From: Opacimonas viscosa
Lineage (GTDB): Bacteria; Pseudomonadota; Gammaproteobacteria; Enterobacterales; Alteromonadaceae
Assembly (NCBI RefSeq): GCF_024199005.1
Contig: NZ_JANATA010000002.1
Coordinates: 62,001-126,000, forward strand
DNA length: 64,000 nucleotides
Direction: 5' to 3'
The notes under the pieces are model-generated. The model ran no database searches. It was not told the DNA's origin and saw only the letters and a list, made by a program, of their open reading frames with translations. The position numbers were made by a program, and so were the translations under genes. Shown here piece after piece: positions 49,812-56,937 of this stretch (positions within the stretch are counted from its first letter, which is position 1; each line of letters opens with the position of its first letter).

Positions 49812-50657
49812 ATGCCAATGTTCGTCAATACAAATGTGTCTGCACTAAACGCGCAGCGCCAACTTACCAATTCTTCAAATGCCCTAAGCCAATCTTTTGA
49901 ACGTTTAAGTTCAGGTTTTCGAATCAACAGCGCGTCTGATGATGCTGCTGGTCTTCAGATTTCTGACCGAATGACCTCACAAATTAATGGTTTAAACCAA
50001 GCTGTACGCAATGCAAACGACGGTATTTCGTTAGCGCAAACCGCTGAGGGTGCACTGAATGAAACAACCAATTCATTACAACGAATCCGTCAACTAGCCG
50101 TGCAATCTCAAAGTGGTATTAACTCGGATGAAGATCAAGTTGCGATGCAAAAAGAAATTACTGCATTAGTGACTGAGATTGATCGCATAGCTAACGATAC
50201 AGAATTCAACAACCAACGTGTGTTTAATAGTACTGACCGTTCATTTCTTGTCGGAGCTGAGGCAGGACAAACTATCACCGTGAAACTCGACTCGGGCATG
50301 AACGCTGCTGATCTTGGTGATAATACAAATAATATAGCAGATATTGATATCACAGCCGCAGCTGTTAGTGGCTCCGTTGGTGCAGCTGACGCATTAGCTG
50401 TTATCGATGGCGCTATCAGTAAGGTCAATGGCATGCGTGCTGACTTAGGTGCCGTCCAAAACCGCTTTGATTCGACTATCCGTAATTTAACGAATGTCTC
50501 TGAAAATACTGCCAGTGCGCGTTCCAGAATTCGTGATACAGACTTCGCTACAGAAACGGCTGAGTTAACCCGTAATCAGATCCTACAGCAAGCAAGCTCA
50601 ACTATCTTAGCCCAAGCTAACCAGAGACCACAATCTGCGTTACAGCTGTTAGGTTAA
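49812..50657 (+). CDS. Flagellin 1
   Basis: Filament subunit. ATG 49812 is 8 nt after AAGGAG; GTG 49803 in frame overlaps the SD and is less likely. The 281-aa protein has the conserved D0/D1 N-terminus (FVNTNVSALNAQRQL, LSSGFRINSASDDAAGLQIS) and C-terminus (RIRDTDFATETAELTRNQIL, ending ALQLLG). Only a short variable domain lies between (about 170-200). It is the first of four paralogues and differs most from genes 2 and 3 at its C-terminus. Confidence 0.97.
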   Translation: MPMFVNTNVSALNAQRQLTNSSNALSQSFERLSSGFRINSASDDAAGLQISDRMTSQINGLNQAVRNANDGISLAQTAEGALNETTNSLQRIRQLAVQSQSGINSDEDQVAMQKEITALVTEIDRIANDTEFNNQRVFNSTDRSFLVGAEAGQTITVKLDSGMNAADLGDNTNNIADIDITAAAVSGSVGAADALAVIDGAISKVNGMRADLGAVQNRFDSTIRNLTNVSENTASARSRIRDTDFATETAELTRNQILQQASSTILAQANQRPQSALQLLG

Positions 50658-50672
50658 GTGAATGACATTTGA

Positions 50673-50691
50673 GAATGATGCCAGGAGGTAG
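50673..50691 (+). repeat. Flagellin-linked element B, copy 1
   Basis: GAATGATGCCAGGAGGTAG, identical to 51906-51924. It lies in the 3' untranslated region of flagellin 1. Its GAGGTAG half (50685-50691) can pair with CTACCTC at 50724-50730. Confidence 0.7.
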
Positions 50692-50746
50692 AATGGCTTT
50701 TTTCAAATGCAAAGAAGAGTTTGCTACCTCTCTAAACTAGCAATAA

Positions 50747-50769
50747 TTGGGGCTTCGGCCCCGATTTTT
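50747..50769 (+). terminator. Terminator after flagellin 1
   Basis: GGGGC-TTCG-GCCCC stem with a stable tetraloop, followed by TTTTT. Confidence 0.9.
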
Positions 50770-50810
50770 CACACTTCTTCAATATTTCTTCATAATTTAG
50801 TGTTTTTTGC

Positions 50811-50838
50811 TAAAGGTTTTTTCGTGTCTGGACGATAA
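50811..50838 (+). promoter_or_regulatory. Sigma28 promoter of flagellin gene 2
   Basis: -35 TAAAGGTT, spacer 12 nt, -10 GACGATAA (7 of 8), with ACTTAT following as in the flagellin 4 promoter. Leader about 120 nt, ending in SD TTAGGAG. Confidence 0.75.
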
Positions 50839-50967
50839 CTTATATGTCAGAGGAACACTATAAAAATCAACGTACCCTGACCCGATACAACAGAGCGCAA
50901 AGCCACGTATCTACTGACACAAATAAAAATAATAAAGGTGTCTATTACAATTCGTTAGGAGATGACT

Positions 50968-51798
50968 ATGTCGTTAAATGTCAATACGAATATTTCTTCG
51001 TTGAGTGCTCAACGTCAAATGTTCGAATCGTCAAATAGGCTTAATACAGCCTTTGAACGTCTTTCTTCAGGATTTAGAATTAATAGCGCCAAGGATGATG
51101 CAGCGGGATTACAGATTTCAGACCGCATGACCACCCAAATAGAAGGGTTGCAACAAGCGGTTCGAAATGCAAATGATGGGATTTCTTTAGCACAAGTTGC
51201 CGAAGGAGCCATGACTGAAATCACCAGTTCTTTACAAAGAATTAGAGTGTTAGCTATTCAGTCACAAAACGGAATTAATTCCGACTCTGATAGAAATGCA
51301 CTTGATAAAGAAGTTCAAGACCTATTAGAGGAAGTGAGTAGAATTGCGGCTACAACTCAGTTTGCCGGTAGTTCGATACTTCAAGGAGACTACTCTTCAG
51401 CATTTTTAGTTGGAGCACAAAGTGGTCAAACTGTCAGTATCAACTTATCGCGTAATCAAGGGTTTGGTGCAATCGGTTTACTCGGAGCAGCCGCTCTATC
51501 AGTAAGTACTGTGGCTGGTTCAGTCTCGGCTATTGCTAGATTAGATACTGCAATAGATGCGGTGAACACCGAACGAGCAAGTTTAGGTGCTGTTCAGAAC
51601 CGCTTTGAGTCGACCATTCGAAATTTAGCAAACGTTAGCGAAAACGTGAGTGCAGCTAGATCGAGAATTAGAGATACCGACTTTGCTGTAGAAACAGCGG
51701 AACTAACCAGATGGCAAATTATTCAACAGGCAAGTATCCAAATACTTTCCCAAGCGAATCAAAGACCACAAGCTGCGTTAAGTTTACTGCAAGGTTAG
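50968..51798 (+). CDS. Flagellin 2
   Basis: 276-aa flagellin from ATG 50968, which is better placed for SD AGGAG than ATG 50962. N-terminus is MSLNVNTNISSLSAQRQMFE and C-terminus is PQAALSLLQG. The conserved TRNQI/TRSQI near the C-terminus is TRWQIIQQ here, which could alter subunit contacts. Its middle region (FLVGAQSGQTVSINLSRNQG) is like flagellin 3, suggesting these two arose by a later duplication. Confidence 0.96.
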   Translation: MSLNVNTNISSLSAQRQMFESSNRLNTAFERLSSGFRINSAKDDAAGLQISDRMTTQIEGLQQAVRNANDGISLAQVAEGAMTEITSSLQRIRVLAIQSQNGINSDSDRNALDKEVQDLLEEVSRIAATTQFAGSSILQGDYSSAFLVGAQSGQTVSINLSRNQGFGAIGLLGAAALSVSTVAGSVSAIARLDTAIDAVNTERASLGAVQNRFESTIRNLANVSENVSAARSRIRDTDFAVETAELTRWQIIQQASIQILSQANQRPQAALSLLQG

Positions 51799-51829
51799 TT
51801 TGCTTTAGTGTTAAGTATACTGAAGCAAA
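51799..51829 (+). other. Hairpin after flagellin 2
   Basis: Stem TTTGCTTTAGT / ACTGAAGCAAA with one G-T pair and a 9-nt loop, directly after the stop. There is no T run. It is probably an mRNA end-protecting or attenuating structure that allows read-through to flagellin 3. Confidence 0.5.
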
Positions 51830-51880
51830 TACTATCTAAGAAAACCGGAGAGTTTTTTGGATGAAAAGGATGCACACTAT

Positions 51881-51896
51881 GGGCAAGTTGGATGCC
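51881..51896 (+). promoter_or_regulatory. Possible sigma54 promoter of flagellin gene 3
   Basis: GGGCAAGTTGGATGCC has exact GG-N10-GC spacing but imperfect boxes. If used, transcription would start at about 51907, on element B. No sigma28 element was found for this gene. Confidence 0.3.
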
Positions 51897-52092
51897 GACT
51901 GACAGGAATGATGCCAGGAGGTAGTGAGAGGTATGAGGTCTGAATCATCATACCTGTCCGTCAGCTAGAGCTCGCGCTCCCTTTAAGCTTATAATTAGTG
52001 AGTTATAAGCACCAGTCAAATCCTTGACTGGCAATAGGATAAAGCATTTAGTGTGCCAAAAAATATATTTAAATGGAAGTTAGGAGAAAAGG
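51897..52092 (+). promoter_or_regulatory. Structured leader of flagellin 3 with element B, copy 2
   Basis: Element GAATGATGCCAGGAGGTAG is at 51906-51924. It is enclosed by a bulged stem CTGACAGG (51899-51906) / CCTGTCCGTCAG, with inner stem AGGTATGA/TCATACCT (51929-51955). Then follow GAGC/GCTC (51968-51979), GCTTATAA/TTATAAGC (51987-52010) and CCAGTCAA/TTGACTGG (52012-52031). The SD is TTAGGAG at 52080-52086. Four consecutive stems in 135 nt point to a functional RNA. Confidence 0.5.
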
Positions 52093-52917
52093 ATGTCTAT
52101 TTACGTTAATACTAATATGTCTTCGATTACAGCGAGAAGACAACTGATTGACTCAAGCAATAGTTTGAACACAGCTTTTGAAAGGTTATCGTCGGGTTTT
52201 CGAATCAATAGTGCTAAAGATGATGCCGCTGGTTTACAGATTTCAGACAGAATGACATCTCAGATAGAAGGTTTGCAACAAGGTATTAGAAATGCAAATG
52301 ACGGTATTTCTTTAGCCCAAACCATTGAAGGTTCATTACAGGAATCATCATCAGCTTTGCAACGTATTCGTCAATTGACGATCCAAGCACAAAGTGGGAT
52401 CAATACAGATGCTGATCTTGATGCAATACAAAAAGAAATAGGCGCGCTTAAAGACGAAATTTCTAGGATTGCAAGTACTTCACAGTTCAATGGGGTAAAC
52501 GTATTAACCGGTGATTTTAAAGCTTCTTTTTTGGTAGGCTCTAATGCAGGACAAACGATTGATATTAATTTATCAAAATTAAATGGATTTGGTTACAATG
52601 GTCTATTTTCAGGGTTTGATATCGATGTGAAGACGAATGCATCAACATCATTAGCAAGAATTGATGCCGCATTATCGACCATTAATGGCACACGTTCGGA
52701 CCTAGGTGCGATTCAGAATCGTTTTGATTCGACGATTAGAAATTTAACTAACATAGCTGAAAACGTAAGTGCGGCAAGATCTCGAATTCGAGATACGGAT
52801 TTTGCCACTGAAACGGCAGAACTTACCCGCTCTCAGATTATACAACAAGCTACGACAACGATTTTGACGCAGGCAAACCAAAAACCTCAGGCTGCTTTGA
52901 GCCTGCTACAAGGTTAA
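52093..52917 (+). CDS. Flagellin 3
   Basis: 274-aa flagellin with start MSIYVNTNMSSITARRQLID and SD AGGAG. It has the full D0/D1 signature (LSSGFRINSAKDDAAGLQIS; RIRDTDFATETAELTRSQII) and C-terminus QKPQAALSLLQG. It is closest to flagellin 2. It has no recognised sigma28 promoter, unlike the other three, so it may respond to a different sigma factor or depend on read-through. Confidence 0.96.
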   Translation: MSIYVNTNMSSITARRQLIDSSNSLNTAFERLSSGFRINSAKDDAAGLQISDRMTSQIEGLQQGIRNANDGISLAQTIEGSLQESSSALQRIRQLTIQAQSGINTDADLDAIQKEIGALKDEISRIASTSQFNGVNVLTGDFKASFLVGSNAGQTIDINLSKLNGFGYNGLFSGFDIDVKTNASTSLARIDAALSTINGTRSDLGAIQNRFDSTIRNLTNIAENVSAARSRIRDTDFATETAELTRSQIIQQATTTILTQANQKPQAALSLLQG

Positions 52918-52943
52918 CAATAGGGTAGGTTATATTTAAAAAA

Positions 52944-53076
52944 TCGACTGGCAGGACTGAGAGTAAAGAAGTGGTTGAGAGGCCAGTTTTCAAACTTTAA
53001 TCCCACCAGTCGAGAAAACAGTTGCTCAACTCCTAACGAGAGCATTTAGCCAAACATTGCGTTTGGCTTTTTTTTT
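52944..53076 (+). ncRNA. Candidate structured RNA / 3' element after flagellin 3
   Basis: An 8-bp perfect stem TCGACTGG (52944-52951) / CCAGTCGA (53006-53013) encloses element A' GGACTGAGAGTAAAGAAGTG (52954-52973). That differs by one base from the flagellin 1 leader element. GTTGAG (52974-52979) can pair with CTCAAC (53025-53030). The unit ends in a strong terminator. I see no clear promoter, so it could be a processed 3' UTR RNA. The ncRNA call is inference from structure and repetition. Confidence 0.4.
53048..53076 (+). terminator. Terminator after flagellin 3
   Basis: AGCCAAAC (53048-53055) / GTTTGGCT (53061-53068) stem with ATTGC loop and nine T. An overlapping perfect stem TTTTTTGTCA/TGACAAAAAA follows. 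Confidence 0.9.
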
Positions 53077-53099
53077 GTCAATTAAATGACAAAAAAGAT

Positions 53100-53216
53100 A
53101 TGAGCAAAGTTACAAACGATATTCAGCAAACCTTATGCCAACTTCCAAAACTTTTGCAAAGAAATCTTATTATCGTCTCATTGTTCCTAAGACATAGAGT
53201 CTGTTTGGCTACCTAA
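53100..53216 (+). pseudogene. Possible 38-codon remnant between flagellins 3 and 4
   Basis: Small frame beginning MSKVTNDIQQTLCQLPKLLQ, then a hydrophobic segment (NLIIVSLFLRHRVCLAT) and a stop. The LP-x-x-(H/Q)R followed by a membrane segment recalls the N-terminal OapA-like anchor of M23-type peptidases such as MepM, so it may be a truncated copy. No SD. Chance ORF is the alternative. The rest of 52918-53472 holds the RNA candidate, the terminator and the flagellin 4 promoter and leader. Confidence 0.2.
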
Positions 53217-53311
53217 GAGTTTCTGCATGTTGCATAAGAGTCTTTATCACTGAAATACGTACACACTAGAAGGTTGATTTATATGAATATTATATTTATT
53301 ACAAAAAAACC

Positions 53312-53338
53312 TTAAGCTTTTTTCTTAGGTGACGATAA
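53312..53338 (+). promoter_or_regulatory. Sigma28 promoter of flagellin gene 4
   Basis: -35 TTAAGCTT (6 of 8), 11-nt spacer, -10 GACGATAA (7 of 8). The leader is about 128 nt. Confidence 0.8.
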
Positions 53339-53472
53339 CTTATTTGAGAGGAATGAATAACTGTAGTGGGTTGTTTATTCGAGGCGACTTTTGGAGTAGT
53401 GACCAAAGTCAAAAATAGGTTGAATTATTCGCATATACCGGAAGTAGCGATAGTTCACATGAGGTATATAAA

Positions 53473-54288
53473 ATGTCTTTATTCGTTAATACAAATGTAT
53501 CCGCGTTAAACGCGCAACGTCAAATGTTTGATACAAACAACTCTTTAAGCACGTCTTTTGAACGCTTATCTTCTGGTTTTAGAATTAACTCTGCATCTGA
53601 TGATGCTGCTGGTTTACAAATTTCTGACCGTCTAACTACCCAAATCCAAGGTTTAAACCAAGGCGTTAGAAATGCTAACGATGGGATTTCAGTTGCACAA
53701 ACAGCTGAGGGTGCACTTAGCGAGATCACCACATCATTACAGCGTATGCGTCAACTCGCAGTACAATCTCAAAACGGTGTTAATAGTGCAGATGATCGCG
53801 AAGCTCTAAACAAAGAAGTGACAGCTTTAGTAACGGAAATTTCTAGAATCACCTCGGATACTGAATTTAATGGTGTCAGTTTATTCGACGGCACATTTAA
53901 TGCGAATTTCCTAGTAGGTGCAGATACTGGTCAAAATATCAATATTACGATTGCTGATACAGATGCTACTACTCTAGGTATTAATGCTTCTTCAGTCAGT
54001 ACAGCCGCTGCAGCATCAACTGCAATGGCAGCTATCGATGGAGCTATTTCGACAGTCAATGGTATTCGAGCTGACTTAGGTGCGACACAAAACCGTTTTG
54101 AATCCACCATTAGAAATATCTCAAATATTGCAGAAAATCTTTCAGGGGCACGTTCTCGCATTAGAGATACAGATTTTGCCACAGAGACGGCAAATCTTAC
54201 CCGTAATCAGATTCTACAACAGGCGTCAATATCAATATTGAGTCAGGCAAACCAGCGACCACAGGCTGCGTTATCCCTACTAGGTTAA
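53473..54288 (+). CDS. Flagellin 4
   Basis: 271-aa flagellin, start MSLFVNTNVSALNAQRQMFD, with D0/D1 signatures (LSSGFRINSASDDAAGLQIS; RIRDTDFATETANLTRNQIL) and C-terminus ALSLLG. Its N-terminus resembles flagellin 1 more than 2 or 3. It has its own sigma28 promoter and terminator, so it is a separate transcript. Codon use suggests high expression. Confidence 0.97.
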   Translation: MSLFVNTNVSALNAQRQMFDTNNSLSTSFERLSSGFRINSASDDAAGLQISDRLTTQIQGLNQGVRNANDGISVAQTAEGALSEITTSLQRMRQLAVQSQNGVNSADDREALNKEVTALVTEISRITSDTEFNGVSLFDGTFNANFLVGADTGQNINITIADTDATTLGINASSVSTAAAASTAMAAIDGAISTVNGIRADLGATQNRFESTIRNISNIAENLSGARSRIRDTDFATETANLTRNQILQQASISILSQANQRPQAALSLLG

Positions 54289-54302
54289 TTTACAATATGA
54301 TA

Positions 54303-54330
54303 AAACGGGGCCTAGGCCCCGTTTCTTGTT
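54303..54330 (+). terminator. Terminator after flagellin 4
   Basis: 22-nt perfect palindrome (AAACGGGGCCT and its complement, 54303-54324) followed by a T-rich stretch. Confidence 0.85.
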
Positions 54331-54345
54331 TATGAGGTATGTATT

Positions 54346-54726
54346 ATGGAAATCAATTCAACTACAAGTGGTCAGATTCTTGCAAACAGCTTGAATGAAA
54401 AGGGGACGGTTCAGCCAACATATCCTGAGGTAACAGTTAATCTGGGCGAACAGGAAAAAATACGTATGCAAAATGATGTGACACTAGAGACAAATCTAGT
54501 AGAGCTAGAAGCTGCGGTAGCGACCTTAGAACCCGTCAATCGTGATTTAAATTTTCAGATAGATAAAAACAGCGCTAAAACTATTGTTTCTGTTGTGGAT
54601 AGTGAGTCGGGAGATGTGATTCGACAAATCCCTTCTGAAGAATTTATCAAAATTGCCGAAAAGATAAAAGATATGGCTGAGAATAGTGAATTGCGCTCAG
54701 GCATTTTATTTAATAGTGAAGTATAG
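54346..54726 (+). CDS. flaG: FlaG family protein
   Basis: Small protein linked with filament length control in polar-flagellum systems. The 126-aa product ends in the FlaG core LNFQIDKNSAKTIVSVVDSE, then GDVIRQIPSEEFIKIAEKI. The N-terminal half is low-complexity. It lies between the last flagellin and fliD, the usual Vibrio and Alteromonas order. Confidence 0.93.
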   Translation: MEINSTTSGQILANSLNEKGTVQPTYPEVTVNLGEQEKIRMQNDVTLETNLVELEAAVATLEPVNRDLNFQIDKNSAKTIVSVVDSESGDVIRQIPSEEFIKIAEKIKDMAENSELRSGILFNSEV

Positions 54727-54733
54727 GTGACTT

Positions 54734-56185
54734 ATGTCAATCCAATCATTAGGTGTAGGTTCAGGTCTTGATTTAGAGTCTTTAGTCGGACAATTACTCA
54801 ATGCTGAAAGAGCGCCTAAAGTCGCAGCACTTGATCGAAGAGAAAGTGCTGTTGAGTCTACTATTTCTAGTTTTGGGAAATTAAAGTCCAAACTTTCTGA
54901 TTTTCAAACGTCTTTAGAAGATTTACTGGAAGCTTCGGATTTACAGTCGCGTAAACCCTTGATCTCGGAGCCATCTGAGGACATTGAAGTGCTTGAGGCT
55001 ACCGCTGGTTCAAAAGCCCTAGAAGGTGCATATCAAGTTACTGTTCAGCAACTTGCCAGTGGCTCTCGAATCGAAACAGTCAACGCACAAAATGGCGGTT
55101 TTGCTAATTCAGCAGATAGTGTGCTGTCATCGGGCACGGGAAAACTGACGTTCTCCTTGGCGTCGGATAGTGACAGTTTTTCTATTGATGTGACTGCTGG
55201 CATGACCTTGACTGAACTTAGGGAAGCTATTAATGCAAATGAAGATAACTTTGGTGTCAGTGCGAACATTATCGATACTGGCACTGCTGATGGGGTTAAG
55301 TTGGTCTTTCTTTCAGAGAAAACCGGGAAGGGTAATGACCTTATCATCGAAAATACTGACGACATTGCCGAATTACAAAAATTGAGTACAACAGATTCTA
55401 CCGGGACAGCTAGTTATTTATCTCCGGTGGTTGCTGCAGACAATGCCAAGGCTGTAATTGATGGTATAGCGGTAGAAAGTACATCTAATGAATTTGAAAA
55501 TACCATACAAAACGTCAGCTTCACTGTTAAAGATGTATCACCATTTGGTAATGACGGGGTGACCCGCCAAGCTACAGAATTAAATATTGGTTTAGATAAA
55601 GATGCGACAAAGGAAAAAATTGAAGCCTTTGTTGAAAAATATAACAGCTTGGTTGACGAGATTGATAGTTTGACCAGTTATGGTGAGACCGATGCTGATG
55701 CTGATGGTGCACTCGCAGGTGATTCAATGACACGTGGGATCCGTCAAGGATTATCTTCCATCGTTGGTAGTGCTGTAGCTGGCAATGCTTTGGGTGGTTT
55801 GTTCTCAATCGGGGTTGAGCTAGATAGTGATGGTCGCTTAGAAATAGGTTCATCTGACTTTGGTCTCGGTTCAGGCGCTGAAAGATTGGACGATGCCCTA
55901 GATGACAATTTTGATGAAATTGCGAATTTATTTGCGTCAGAAAATACTGGCATAGCATATCTATTAAACGATTTTGTTGAACAATATATCAGTTCCTCAG
56001 GTTTAATTTCATCACGAGAAACCACGGCAAAAAGTGAACAAGATGCAATAAATGATGACCGTGCCACGCTAGAACTCAGAATGGCAAGTTATGAAGATAC
56101 ATTAAGAGATAAATATTTGAACCTGGATCAAACGGTCGCTCGTTTGAATCAAACCAGCCAAGCATTATTATCCTCGTTAGGGTAG
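54734..56185 (+). CDS. fliD: Flagellar filament capping protein FliD (HAP2)
   Basis: Forms the cap under which flagellin polymerises. The 483-aa protein has the FliD N-terminal motif SLGVGSGLDLESLVGQLLNA and a central Ser/Asp-rich domain. The C-terminal FliD_C region holds YNSLVDEIDSLTSYG and the coiled coil ending LNQTSQALLSSLG. It begins 7 nt after flaG. Confidence 0.95.
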   Translation: MSIQSLGVGSGLDLESLVGQLLNAERAPKVAALDRRESAVESTISSFGKLKSKLSDFQTSLEDLLEASDLQSRKPLISEPSEDIEVLEATAGSKALEGAYQVTVQQLASGSRIETVNAQNGGFANSADSVLSSGTGKLTFSLASDSDSFSIDVTAGMTLTELREAINANEDNFGVSANIIDTGTADGVKLVFLSEKTGKGNDLIIENTDDIAELQKLSTTDSTGTASYLSPVVAADNAKAVIDGIAVESTSNEFENTIQNVSFTVKDVSPFGNDGVTRQATELNIGLDKDATKEKIEAFVEKYNSLVDEIDSLTSYGETDADADGALAGDSMTRGIRQGLSSIVGSAVAGNALGGLFSIGVELDSDGRLEIGSSDFGLGSGAERLDDALDDNFDEIANLFASENTGIAYLLNDFVEQYISSSGLISSRETTAKSEQDAINDDRATLELRMASYEDTLRDKYLNLDQTVARLNQTSQALLSSLG

Positions 56186-56194
56186 GAGTAGAAA

Positions 56195-56608
56195 ATGTCA
56201 TACAAAGCAATCAATGCTTATCAGAAAGACTCTCTGAAACAACAATTAGTGAATGCTGATCCGCATAAATTAACCTTGATGTTGATGAGTGGAGCTATAG
56301 ATCGTTTAGCATATGCAAAAGGTGCTATAGATCGCACAGATCTCGTTGCGAAATCAGAGTATTTGTCAAAAGCGACGGCAATTATAATTAACTTACGCGA
56401 TACCGTTGATATTGATGTCAGTCCAGAATTTGGGTCAAACATAGTGGCGCTTTATAACTATATGTTGGAATTGATTAATCAGGCCAACATCGAGAACTCT
56501 ACATCTGAAATTTCCGATGTGATCGGGTTGTTAGCACCTATAAGGGATGCGTGGGCGAGTATTCCAAAAAGTGAAATAGAGTCAGCATATCAGAGTAAGT
56601 CAGCGTAG
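56195..56608 (+). CDS. fliS: Flagellar export chaperone FliS
   Basis: Cytosolic chaperone that keeps flagellin from polymerising before export. The 137-aa four-helix protein has the family start YKAINAYQKDSLKQQLVNAD and PHKLTLMLMSGAIDRLAYAK. SD AGGAG. It is followed by the FliT-like gene after 11 nt. Confidence 0.95.
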   Translation: MSYKAINAYQKDSLKQQLVNADPHKLTLMLMSGAIDRLAYAKGAIDRTDLVAKSEYLSKATAIIINLRDTVDIDVSPEFGSNIVALYNYMLELINQANIENSTSEISDVIGLLAPIRDAWASIPKSEIESAYQSKSA

Positions 56609-56619
56609 AGGACAGGATT

Positions 56620-56937
56620 ATGTTATCACATGAGTTTACTCCTCCTGCGTTGGCCGAAATTAATACAAACTTGGAAGGTTTATTGCATACTTCGAATGAA
56701 AGTGCTGATTTGAATGACGAAAAAATGTCAGTAGCTCTTAAGTTGGTTAATGTAAGGTGTACTTTCATTGATAATTATTTAAGAGATGATCAAATCAAAA
56801 ATAAACAAGGCTTTATTGAAAAAGAGCTACTCTCCCAGAAGTACCTTGAAGAACTGTTTGCTAATTTGCGAGATGCCACTCAGCAAACATTGGCACAGTT
56901 GAAGCGAGCTAGGAGGGATATTAAGAAGTTTGGATAA
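56620..56937 (+). CDS. FliT-like flagellar chaperone candidate
   Basis: 105-aa, probably all-helical cytosolic protein. It contains LKLVNVRCTFIDNYLRDD in the middle and a basic C-terminus (LKRARRDIKKFG). Position directly after fliS and size fit FliT, the FliD chaperone, but sequence similarity is too weak to be sure by eye. Its stop abuts the ATG of the next gene. Confidence 0.55.
   Translation: MLSHEFTPPALAEINTNLEGLLHTSNESADLNDEKMSVALKLVNVRCTFIDNYLRDDQIKNKQGFIEKELLSQKYLEELFANLRDATQQTLAQLKRARRDIKKFG

Noticed and set aside
50844-51038. 64-codon ORF in the leader of flagellin 2
   Set aside because: Its ATG coincides with the expected sigma28 transcription start, it has no SD, it overlaps the flagellin start in another frame, and its composition is not protein-like.
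53077-53310. Additional flagellin or mobile element in the gap before flagellin 4
   Set aside because: No flagellin motif, transposase frame or flanking inverted repeats could be found; only the 38-codon remnant candidate.
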